A program made the position numbers and the translations under genes. DNA of 64,000 bases from CAWFQB01 sp965277875 (GTDB lineage Bacteria > Armatimonadota > Chthonomonadetes > Chthonomonadales > Chthonomonadaceae), in contig CBDIDV010000002.1 of the NCBI GenBank assembly GCA_965277875.1, positions 3,844,001-3,908,000 on the forward strand, read 5' to 3'. The notes below the pieces were generated by a model. The model had not been told where the DNA came from. It worked only from the letters and a program-made list of their open reading frames with translations, and did not search any database. How positions within the stretch are numbered: position 1 is the first letter of the stretch; every line of letters starts with the position of its first letter. Positions 25,746 to 32,756 of this stretch are shown piece after piece.

Positions 25746-27440
25746 TCAGCCCTTGACCTCGGCGAGATATTGATGGACGAACTGCACGGCGATGCTGCCC
25801 GCGCCCACGCCCGATGCCACCCGCTTTACGCTGCTGCGCCGCACGTCGCCCGCCACGAACACGCCCGGCACACTGCACTCCAGCATCATGGGATCGCGCT
25901 CCAGCTTCCAGCCTTGCGGACGCTTGCCGTCCTTCATCAGGTCGGGGCCGCTCAGGATGAAGCCGTGGTCGTCGCGCATCACGATGCCGTCCAGCCAGTC
26001 GGTGCAGGGTTCCGCGCCGATGAAGATGAACAGGGACGTGGCCGGCACGGTCTCTATCTTGTCCGTGTTGGCGTCCGCGATCTCCAAGGCTTCCAGCCGC
26101 TTGTCGCCATGCGCCTTGATGACCTGCGTACACGAGCGGACGGTGATATTGGGCGTATTCTCGATCTGATCTATGAGGTACTTGGACATCGTACTGCACA
26201 GCCCCTTGCCGCGCACCAGCATCGTGACATGGGCCGCATAGCGCGAAAAGTACATGGCCCCCTGCCCCGCCGAGTTCGCGCCGCCCACGATGTACACGCG
26301 CTCGTCCTGACACGCCATCGCTTCGGTTATGGCCGCGCCATAATACACGCCCGCGCCCGTCAGATTTTCCATGCCAGGCAGGTTCAGCTTGCGCCACGTC
26401 ACGCCGGTCGCCAGGACAACGGAATACGCCTTGATCTCGGTGCCGTCTTTCAGCGTCAGAATACGGTACGGATCCTGGACGCGCATACCGACCACTTCCT
26501 GCGGGGCAAGTATCTCGACATTAAATTTTTCGGCCTGCTCCACGGCCAACTGCGCGAGCTGCGACCCCGATACGCCTTTGGGAAAGCCCAGATAATTCTC
26601 GATCAGGCTGCTGGTTCCGGCCTGCCCGCCCGGCGCTTCCCGCTCGATCATCAGGGTTTTCAGGCCCTCGGACGCGCCATACACGGCTGCCGCCAGTCCC
26701 GCCGGCCCGCCGCCGATGATAACGAGATCGTAGGTATCTTCCTGCGCCTGCGTTTTCAGGCCCAGCTTGGCGGCGATCTGTTCCGTTGTCGGCTTGCTCA
26801 AAAAAGTACGGTCGGGGAACAGCACGACGGGCAGGGCGTCATCCTCGACGTTCAGCGTCTGGAGCAGGTCACAGGCGCGGCGGTCGGTCTCGACATCCAG
26901 CCACTGGTATGGCCTGCGATTGCGGGCCAGAAAGTCCTTGACATCGTGCGTGGCCGGCGACCAGCGGTTGCCGATCACGCGAATGCCGTCAAAGTCGGGC
27001 CGGTAATCTTCCTGCCAGGCGGCGAGCAGCCTGTCCAGCAGAGGATACAGATTCTCCTGCGCGGGACTCCACGGCTTGACGAGAAAGTAGTCTACGCGCA
27101 CACTGTTGATGGCGCGTATGGCGGCGTCCGAGTCGGAATATGCGGTCAGCAGGACGCGCTTGGCGTCGGGGTACAGCTTGCGCGCCTCTTCCAAAAACTC
27201 CACGCCCGTCATTTCCGGCATCCGCTGATCTACCAGGAACAGGGCCACGGGTTCATTGCGCTCTTTGAGCTGCCGCAAAGCGTCCAGGGCGGACGCTCCC
27301 GAAGACGCGGCCATTACTTTATATTGCGGAGGCTTGCCGCTTGCGCGGGCGGCCTCATTGACATACTGGCGCAGGTCGCTGCGAACGGCCTGCAAAACAT
27401 CGGTGTCATCATCTATCGTCCAAAGCACGGGCATTGCCAT
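25746..27440 (-). CDS. Fused response regulator / thioredoxin-reductase-like flavoprotein
   Basis: A 564-residue three-part protein. Residues 1-130 form a receiver domain with phosphoacceptor Asp71 (FLVDQRMPEMTG) and Lys at KPW. Residues about 150-230 resemble a thioredoxin/glutaredoxin fold in which the CxxC is replaced by SPAT (residues 161-164). Residues 235-564 are a thioredoxin-reductase-type FAD/NAD(P)H module with IIGGGPAGLA and VYIVGGANSAGQ. The redox CxxC of true thioredoxin reductases is missing: the region reads GVYYGAAITEA (residues 364-374). NCBI names such proteins fused response regulator/thioredoxin-disulfide reductase. It is upstream of the cNMP histidine kinase; a phosphorelay controlling a flavin-based redox activity is plausible. 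Confidence 0.9.
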   Translation of the reverse strand: MAMPVLWTIDDDTDVLQAVRSDLRQYVNEAARASGKPPQYKVMAASSGASALDALRQLKERNEPVALFLVDQRMPEMTGVEFLEEARKLYPDAKRVLLTAYSDSDAAIRAINSVRVDYFLVKPWSPAQENLYPLLDRLLAAWQEDYRPDFDGIRVIGNRWSPATHDVKDFLARNRRPYQWLDVETDRRACDLLQTLNVEDDALPVVLFPDRTFLSKPTTEQIAAKLGLKTQAQEDTYDLVIIGGGPAGLAAAVYGASEGLKTLMIEREAPGGQAGTSSLIENYLGFPKGVSGSQLAQLAVEQAEKFNVEILAPQEVVGMRVQDPYRILTLKDGTEIKAYSVVLATGVTWRKLNLPGMENLTGAGVYYGAAITEAMACQDERVYIVGGANSAGQGAMYFSRYAAHVTMLVRGKGLCSTMSKYLIDQIENTPNITVRSCTQVIKAHGDKRLEALEIADANTDKIETVPATSLFIFIGAEPCTDWLDGIVMRDDHGFILSGPDLMKDGKRPQGWKLERDPMMLECSVPGVFVAGDVRRSSVKRVASGVGAGSIAVQFVHQYLAEVKG

Positions 27441-27799
27441 CGGGCGCTTCCTTTCGCAATTCCTATCGCGGCTGCGTTTCTGACACGAGCATCGTTTTCA
27501 CCATTCAGGATCAGTGTTCCTTTGCACAATCATCAAACCTTAATCATCAAAAATCATCAAACCTTAAAATAAGTACGTTCCACTAAGGCATACTTCCCTA
27601 CAACGCATGGCTATGCCTGCTTGTATCCCGCCTCGTTTGCAAACTAGCCGAAAGGGCAGTTAAGCGGCTCGCCTGAGCCTGCATCCATACTCATGGTTAG
27701 CGCGGCGCATTCGGCGGCAACGTTCCCTCAACAGCCGCGTATTTAGTATGTGAATGCCTGCCGAACATTACAGCGCCTCTATGGGCAAAAGGAAACACA
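27441..27799. other. Divergent intergenic region with structured stretch
   Basis: Between the flavoprotein and secreted-protein genes. At 27529-27566 a direct repeat (ATCATCAAACCTTA units) occurs. At about 27638-27700 a GCCGAAAGGGC segment, then GGCTC-GCCT-GAGCC and CCAT-ACTC-ATGG hairpins follow closely, suggesting a structured leader RNA for the rightward gene. No known riboswitch consensus fits well. Confidence 0.4.
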
Positions 27800-28696
27800 A
27801 TGCGCCGCACTATAAACCACGATACAAACTTTGATACGAACGCCGTCCGCGCTCTGCTCGGAATGGGCCTGATGACGCTTCTTACAGTCTCCGCGTCCGC
27901 GCAGCAAAAGTATCTGCTTCGAGAAAGAGACGCCGCAGGCGACATAAGACAAAATCTGGAGAGCTTCACGATGGCGCTGACGATGCACTCGGCAGCGCAA
28001 AAAGCACCCTTCAAAATGACGGAAACCGAGGAGCAGAGGTATCGCACCGAGATCCTTGCCGTAGATGCCGAGGGCCGCGCGACCGATGTGCGGCGCACGT
28101 ACAGCGTTTACGTCAAGCGTCAGGACGGGACGGCAGGCAAGAATGTCAAAGCGGACAGCTTGCAGGGAAAATCGGCGCGTATCCGGCGCGTCGGCGGTCA
28201 GGTCACTGTCACGAGCGAAAACGGAACCCTTGATGAAGCGTCCCGACAGGAGTTGATGGGAGTGCTGGACAGCGACATCGAATACTATTCAAAACGCGCT
28301 GTCGCGGTGGGAGAGGAGTGGTCGCCCAACAGCGTCAGTGTGGCGAAGGCTTTCAAGGGCGCGCAGAACCTGTCCCTGCGCGGCAGGATCGTAGACATCG
28401 TTCCCTTTGGCGGTCACAAATGCGCGCATGTCAAATGGAAACTGTCTGCGGACGTGCCTGCGGGGGAGTTCACCCTGAAGATGAAGATGCAGGGAGACAG
28501 CTACGAGGCGCTGGATATTCACCATACCCTGTCTATGGTATTTACCGGCCCGATGCTGATGAACGGCGCGACCAAAACAAATGGCAAAGCCGTCCCCATG
28601 ACGGCGGAAGGTACGGCGGACATGAAGATGGCGGCGGACTGGACGAAGGCGAGCGGCAAGCCCGTTACCAACAGCGGCCCGGCCCCGGCCCACTAG
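27800..28696 (+). CDS. Secreted protein of unknown function, paralogue 1
   Basis: A 298-residue protein with a signal peptide (LLGMGLMTLLTVSASA, cleavage expected near residue 34) and a mature part of about 260 residues, mostly beta. It shares with the next gene the segments TDVRRTYS, KGAQNLSLRG, DIVPFGGHKCAHVKWKLSAD and the TGP motif near the end. I do not recognise the family. AAAGGAAA precedes the ATG by about 6 nt. The protein is probably periplasmic or surface located. The two genes are 65 nt apart and likely one operon. Confidence 0.75.
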   Translation: MRRTINHDTNFDTNAVRALLGMGLMTLLTVSASAQQKYLLRERDAAGDIRQNLESFTMALTMHSAAQKAPFKMTETEEQRYRTEILAVDAEGRATDVRRTYSVYVKRQDGTAGKNVKADSLQGKSARIRRVGGQVTVTSENGTLDEASRQELMGVLDSDIEYYSKRAVAVGEEWSPNSVSVAKAFKGAQNLSLRGRIVDIVPFGGHKCAHVKWKLSADVPAGEFTLKMKMQGDSYEALDIHHTLSMVFTGPMLMNGATKTNGKAVPMTAEGTADMKMAADWTKASGKPVTNSGPAPAH

Positions 28697-28761
28697 AAAT
28701 CTTATGATGCGGTGCAGATCAACGTTCATCCAAATGTTTATCCAAATCAAGGAGGCGGGCC

Positions 28762-29643
28762 ATGAACTTCAAACAAAACGCATTGGGCATTCTGCTTGGT
28801 CTCGGCCTGACAGCGGCATTCGTGGTTCCTGTTCACGCCCAGCAAACATATCGCCTGCTGAACAAGGAGGCGGCGGGTGATGTGCGGCAGACCACGGAAG
28901 ACCTGACCATGAGCCTGACGCTGAAGGTCAAATCCGGCGGGCATACAACGCCTTTCAAGTACGCCACCAACGATCTGGAACAGGCCCGCACATACGTACT
29001 TGCCGTAGACGCGGCAGGCAAGGCGACGGATGTGCGGCGGACATACAGCATTTACATACACCGCGAGAACGGCACGGAGGGCAGCAAAAACACGACCTCG
29101 TCCTTGCAGGGGAGGACGCTGCACATCTACCGCAAGGACGGCAAAACCGTTGTGGAAAGCGAGGACGGCCCTGTCGAGGAAAGCGACAGACAGAGCCTGC
29201 TCTCGGATTTAGAGCCGGACATAAAATATTATCCAGACCACGCGCTCGCGCTCGGCGAAGAGTGGTCGCCGGAGAGCGTAGGCGTCTCGCGCGCATTTAA
29301 GGGCGCGAAGAACCTCAGCCTGCGGGGGAAATTAATAGACATCGTTCCCTTTGCGGGGCATCGGTGCGCCCATGTCCATTGGAAACTGTCCGCCGACCTG
29401 CCGGATAAAGAGTACACGCTGCACATGAAGTTAGAGGGCGACAGTTACCAGGCGCTCGATATACAGCGGATGCTGTCCCTGGTCTTCACCGGCCCGCTGA
29501 CGATGAGCGGCAAAACCACGACGAACGGCAAGCCGGTTACAATGGAAGGCACGGGCCTGGCCCTGCTCAAGATGTCGGGAGATTGGACGACGGCAGAGGG
29601 CAAACCCTCGTCCCCGGTTGTACCTCCTGTTGCCGCCCCCTGA
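28762..29643 (+). CDS. Secreted protein of unknown function, paralogue 2
   Basis: A 293-residue paralogue of the preceding gene with its own signal peptide (LGLGLTAAFVVPVHA). AAGGAGG lies 7-8 nt upstream of the ATG. Conserved with paralogue 1: AGDVRQ, TDVRRTYSIY, EEWSPESV and SLRGKLIDIVPFAGHRCAHV. The Cys next to a His (HRCAH) is conserved in both and could bind metal or haem; that is speculation. It ends in a Pro/Val-rich tail and is followed by a terminator. Confidence 0.75.
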   Translation: MNFKQNALGILLGLGLTAAFVVPVHAQQTYRLLNKEAAGDVRQTTEDLTMSLTLKVKSGGHTTPFKYATNDLEQARTYVLAVDAAGKATDVRRTYSIYIHRENGTEGSKNTTSSLQGRTLHIYRKDGKTVVESEDGPVEESDRQSLLSDLEPDIKYYPDHALALGEEWSPESVGVSRAFKGAKNLSLRGKLIDIVPFAGHRCAHVHWKLSADLPDKEYTLHMKLEGDSYQALDIQRMLSLVFTGPLTMSGKTTTNGKPVTMEGTGLALLKMSGDWTTAEGKPSSPVVPPVAAP

Positions 29644-29670
29644 ACGCCGCCCTATTGCCTCACACACAGC

Positions 29671-29710
29671 AAAACCCGCTGCCCGCCTTTGTAGGCTGAC
29701 AGCGGGTTTT
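29671..29710. terminator. Intrinsic terminator between converging genes
   Basis: Arms AAAACCCGCTG (29671-29681) and complement (29700-29710), with a smaller internal stem. T-runs exist in both directions, so it can end both the secreted-protein operon and the leftward ribosomal operon after rplE. Confidence 0.85.
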
Positions 29711-29789
29711 CCCATTTTGAACAAACCGTCGTCCGACACCGTTCCGCATGAGCGATGTATGCGTTCCTCACACAAGCGGCGAATACGGC

Positions 29790-30341
29790 TTACTTTTCGC
29801 GGAAAGGCATACCCATTGACTTGAGCAGGGCGCGGGCCTCTTCGTCGGTGTTGGCGGTCGTGCAGATGATGATGTCCATGCCGCGCACCTTGTCTATCTT
29901 GTCGTAGTCAATCTCGATGAAGACAAGCTGCTCTTTCATGCCCATCGCGAAGTTGCCGCGTCCGTCGAACGAGTTGGGCGAGATGCCCTGAAAGTCACGG
30001 ATGCGGGGCAGGGTCGCGTTGACCAGGCGATCATAGAACTCGTACATGCGCTCGCCGCGCAGCGTGACTTTGCAGCCGACGCGCGATCCTTCGCGCAGCT
30101 TAAAGTTAGCGACCGACTTGCGGGCGCGGGTGATCATGGGCTTCTGGCCGGCAATCGCGGCCATGTCGCGCACAGCCCCGTCAAGTTCCTTGCTGTCGCC
30201 GCCGGTCTGTCCCGCCCGTCCGACACCCATGTTGATAACGATCTTTTCCAGTTTCGGCGCCTGCATCACGTTCTTGTAGTTGAACTGCTTGATGAGTGCG
30301 GGCGCGACTTCCGCGTTGTAGCGGTCTTTCAAACGGGCCAT
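29790..30341 (-). CDS. rplE: 50S ribosomal protein L5
   Basis: A 183-residue L5, which binds 5S rRNA in the large-subunit central protuberance. Family segments NYKNVMQAPKLEKIVINMG, GQKPMITRARKSVANFKLREG and GISPNSFDGRGNFAMG are clear. It is the last gene of the leftward ribosomal operon here. The usual followers (rpsN/rpsZ, rpsH, rplF) are absent because opposite-strand genes and a terminator follow. The 133-nt spacer to rplX contains a purine-rich inverted repeat. Confidence 0.97.
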   Translation of the reverse strand: MARLKDRYNAEVAPALIKQFNYKNVMQAPKLEKIVINMGVGRAGQTGGDSKELDGAVRDMAAIAGQKPMITRARKSVANFKLREGSRVGCKVTLRGERMYEFYDRLVNATLPRIRDFQGISPNSFDGRGNFAMGMKEQLVFIEIDYDKIDKVRGMDIIICTTANTDEEARALLKSMGMPFREK

Positions 30342-30397
30342 GTGCGTGGATACTCCCGATACGCTTGCCGATTTCCGACCGGCAAACGGGATATGTG

Positions 30398-30470
30398 AGG
30401 AGAAAGGAAAAAGGAGAAAGGAGAAAGTAACAGTCCGTTACTTTTTCCTTTTTCCTTTCTCCTTTTTCCT
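30398..30470. repeat. GGAGAAA heptamer inverted array, rplX-rplE spacer
   Basis: A purine-rich arm at 30398-30431 (units near GGAGAAA) faces a pyrimidine-rich arm at 30437-30470, giving a stem of about 34 bp around a 5-nt loop. Close relatives lie at 32653-32732 and 42708-42782. Confidence 0.85.
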
Positions 30471-30474
30471 GCAT

Positions 30475-30909
30475 TTACTCGATGTTGTCAATCGGCTTGG
30501 CGCAGTCCGGGTGCTTGCACACGCGGTACTTGCGGCGCGAGAGTTTTTCCGCGCCCTCTTTGAAGGCGTAGCCGACGCGCGTAGGACGCTGGCAGCTAGG
30601 GCAGACCAGCATCACCTTGGCGGCGAAGATGGGCGTTTCTTTTTCGATACGCCCGCCCGGTATGCTCTGGGGCTGCGCGGCATTTGAGCCGGGCCGGTTG
30701 AGCGCCTTTTCTTTCTGGTGCTTGATGATCTTGTTGACATCCTTCACCAGCACTTTGTTTTCTTTGGGATACGCGGCCAGCACTTCGCCGCGCTTGGGCG
30801 GCTGTCCCGACGCGGACTTGTCCTTGCCGGAGATAACCTCGACCGTGTCTCCCTTTTTGATTTTGAGCTTTACCGGTTCAAGCGGAATGCTCTTTTTCAG
30901 TCTGGGCAT
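30475..30909 (-). CDS. rplX: 50S ribosomal protein L24
   Basis: A 144-residue L24, an early assembly protein of the 50S subunit. The KOW-type part reads KIKKGDTVEVISGKDK, followed by GEVLAAYPKENKVLVKDVN. The C-terminal region has a zinc-ribbon-like C-x2-C in VCPSCQRPTRVGY and C-x4-C in RVCKHPDCAKP, as in many bacterial L24 proteins. The start overlaps the rplN stop by 1 nt, indicating coupled translation. It is slightly longer than the family (about 100-115) through internal insertions. Confidence 0.96.
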   Translation of the reverse strand: MPRLKKSIPLEPVKLKIKKGDTVEVISGKDKSASGQPPKRGEVLAAYPKENKVLVKDVNKIIKHQKEKALNRPGSNAAQPQSIPGGRIEKETPIFAAKVMLVCPSCQRPTRVGYAFKEGAEKLSRRKYRVCKHPDCAKPIDNIE

Positions 30910-31280
30910 TACAGCACCTCCGGGGCCAGCGAAACGATCTTCATGAAGCTGTTTTCGCGCAGTTCACGGGCAACCGGGCCAAAAATGCGCGAGCCGCGCG
31001 GGTCCTGGTTGTTGGTGGCAAGCACGACAGCCGCGTTGTCATCGAAGCGCAGGACGCTGCCGTCCGGGCGGCGAATGGGCTGCCGGGTACGCACCACAAC
31101 GCATTTTACCACATCGCTCTTCTTGACCTGCTGGTTGGGCGTGGCGGACTTTACGACGCCGACGATCACGTCGCCGACATACGCATAGCGTGTATTCGAG
31201 CCTTTGAGGACGCGGATACACATGATTTCACGCGCGCCGCTGTTGTCGGCGCATTTCATACGGGTATAGGGTTGGATCAT
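30909..31280 (-). CDS. rplN: 50S ribosomal protein L14
   Basis: A 123-residue L14, located at the inter-subunit face of the 50S subunit. The start MIQPYTRMKCADNSGAREI and the segment GDVIVGVVKSA are canonical; length is exactly as expected. It lies 10 nt after rpsQ and overlaps rplX by 1 nt within the spc part of the operon. Nothing unusual. Confidence 0.98.
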   Translation of the reverse strand: MIQPYTRMKCADNSGAREIMCIRVLKGSNTRYAYVGDVIVGVVKSATPNQQVKKSDVVKCVVVRTRQPIRRPDGSVLRFDDNAAVVLATNNQDPRGSRIFGPVARELRENSFMKIVSLAPEVL

Positions 31281-31290
31281 TGGTTTAGAC

Positions 31291-31914
31291 CTATTTCGCC
31301 TTCTCTAGGATACGCACCACGCGCCAGCACTTCTCTTTGGAGATCGGGCGGGTTTCCATGATCTCGACGGTGTCGCCTTCGCCGCAGTCATTCTTTTCGT
31401 CGTGCGCCTTGAACTTGGACGTGCGGCGCATGAACTTGCCGTACAGCGGATGCCGCACACGCGTCTCAACTATGACCACGACCGTCTGCATCATTTTGTT
31501 GCTGACCACTTTGCCGACGCGCACCTTGCGGCGTCCGCGTTCCGTGTCCACGCCCTCGCCGTCGAAGCGAATGATGTTGATGTCATTAGCCGGGTCGGTG
31601 GCGATAGACAGGTTGCCGGTGCGCTGCGTGGACGTGGGGGCCGGAGTGACCTTCGCTGCCGGAGCAGCCGCGACCGGAGCCGGTTCCGACGTGGTGGTGT
31701 CCACACTGGCGGGAACGTCGGTCGTCTCGCCAACAGTGGCCGAGTCATCGCTTGCGGCTTCTTCGTTCGTTGTCGCCATCGCGCCAATGGCCGCATCGGC
31801 GGGTGTGGCGTCGGGCGCGTTTACCTGCGCTTCGGTGGGCATGGTCTCGACCGCGCCTTCAATAGAAGCTTCAACCGAAGCCGGGGTCTCCGTGTTCATT
31901 GTTTCGTCGGACAT
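31291..31914 (-). CDS. rpsQ: 30S ribosomal protein S17 with long acidic N-terminal extension
   Basis: S17 is a primary 16S-rRNA-binding protein of the 30S subunit. The core occupies about residues 128-207 (RRKVRVGKVVSNKMMQTVVV, then VETRVRHPLYGKFMRRTSKF). It is preceded by about 125 residues rich in Ala, Thr, Glu, Asp and Pro. Normal S17 has about 80-90 residues. The ATG at 31914 lies 2 nt after the rpmC stop with GGGAG upstream, and no equally good internal start appears. The extension is therefore probably real and acidic, which is unusual for a ribosomal protein. Confidence 0.9.
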   Translation of the reverse strand: MSDETMNTETPASVEASIEGAVETMPTEAQVNAPDATPADAAIGAMATTNEEAASDDSATVGETTDVPASVDTTTSEPAPVAAAPAAKVTPAPTSTQRTGNLSIATDPANDINIIRFDGEGVDTERGRRKVRVGKVVSNKMMQTVVVIVETRVRHPLYGKFMRRTSKFKAHDEKNDCGEGDTVEIMETRPISKEKCWRVVRILEKAK

Positions 31915-31916
31915 AG

Positions 31917-32147
31917 CTACTTCGCTTCTCCCTCGACGGCCAGCTCGCGCTCTCTCAGGATCGTCAGCGCGCGGGCGATCTGCTTGCGCGCCGTGCGAAT
32001 GGCAGCCGTGTTTTCCAGTTGCCGCATTGCGTTGCGGCGGCGATAATCGTACAGTAAGGCGCGCTGCGCGGCGACTTCTTTTACAAGTTCCGCGTCGCTC
32101 ATCTGGCGCAGGTTCTCGCGCACCTGTTTGATTTTAAGCTCCGCCAT
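31917..32147 (-). CDS. rpmC: 50S ribosomal protein L29
   Basis: A 76-residue L29, located near the exit tunnel of the 50S subunit. It has the all-helical family pattern KQVRENLRQMSDAELVKEVA and TARKQIARALTILRERE. The start overlaps the rplP end by 14 nt, so the two are translationally linked. Normal length. Confidence 0.95.
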   Translation of the reverse strand: MAELKIKQVRENLRQMSDAELVKEVAAQRALLYDYRRRNAMRQLENTAAIRTARKQIARALTILRERELAVEGEAK

Positions 32148-32622
32148 TGTCGTCGCCCTCCATCATGACATGCGCGGCTTCTTTCGCGCTCAGTTCGTCC
32201 ACTACAGCCGTTGCGACATCGCGCAGGATAAACTTGGTATCAATCGGCAGCTTGTGGGACGCGAGACGCATGGCTTCGCGGGCGATAGCCTCGCTGACCC
32301 CGCCCATCTCGAACAACACGCGGCCCGGCTTGATAACGGCCACCCAGCCTTCGGGCGCACCCTTACCGGAACCCATGCGGGTTTCGGCGGGCTTCTTGGT
32401 AAATGGCTTGTCCGGGAAGATGCGTATCCAGATCTTGCCCTGCCGCTTGATGTAGCGGTTCATGGCGATACGAGCGGCCTCGATTTGATTGGCCGTCATC
32501 CAGCACGCTTCCTGTGCCTGCAAACCGAACTCGCCGAAAGACACCTGCGTACCGCCGGAGGCATTGCCCTGCCGGCGTCCACGGTGCTGCTTACGGCGCT
32601 TGACGCGCTTTGGCATCAACAT
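32134..32622 (-). CDS. rplP: 50S ribosomal protein L16
   Basis: A 162-residue L16, located near the peptidyl-transferase centre. PKRVKRRKQHRGRRQG at the start, then GFGLQAQEACWMT-like and RIFPDKPFTKKPAETRMGSGKG segments are typical. The open frame begins at 32646, but the ATG at 32622 with GGAGGA about 9-10 nt upstream is chosen. The C-terminus is about 20 residues longer than usual. The preceding spacer to rpsC holds a GGAGAAA-type inverted array. Confidence 0.97.
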   Translation of the reverse strand: MLMPKRVKRRKQHRGRRQGNASGGTQVSFGEFGLQAQEACWMTANQIEAARIAMNRYIKRQGKIWIRIFPDKPFTKKPAETRMGSGKGAPEGWVAVIKPGRVLFEMGGVSEAIAREAMRLASHKLPIDTKFILRDVATAVVDELSAKEAAHVMMEGDDNGGA

Positions 32623-32652
32623 AATCGTTTTTCCTCCATGTAGCAAGAATGC

Positions 32653-32732
32653 AGGAGAAAGGAGAAAGGAGAAAGAGGAAAGGGAGATGCAACGGGCTGT
32701 TACTTTCTCCTTTTTCCTTTTTCCTTTTTCCT
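32653..32732. repeat. GGAGAAA heptamer inverted array, rpsC-rplP spacer
   Basis: GGAGAAA units at 32653-32687 face TTTCTCC/TTTTTCC units at 32701-32732. Sequence and layout match the arrays at 30398-30470 and 42708-42782. Confidence 0.85.
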
Positions 32733-32756
32733 AACTTCCTACTCCTCGCCGTACAC

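Noticed and set aside
25659..27572. 637-codon open frame opposite the flavoprotein fusion
   Set aside because: The real gene is on the other strand with clear receiver and FAD motifs; the antisense product is low-complexity-like.
27638..27700. c-di-GMP (GEMM-I) riboswitch
   Set aside because: The GGACGCAAAGC core and the later GGGUUACC part do not match; kept only as a possible structured leader.
30398..30470. CRISPR-like repeats in ribosomal spacers
   Set aside because: Units are 7 bp without spacers and are arranged as inverted arrays; no cas genes are present.
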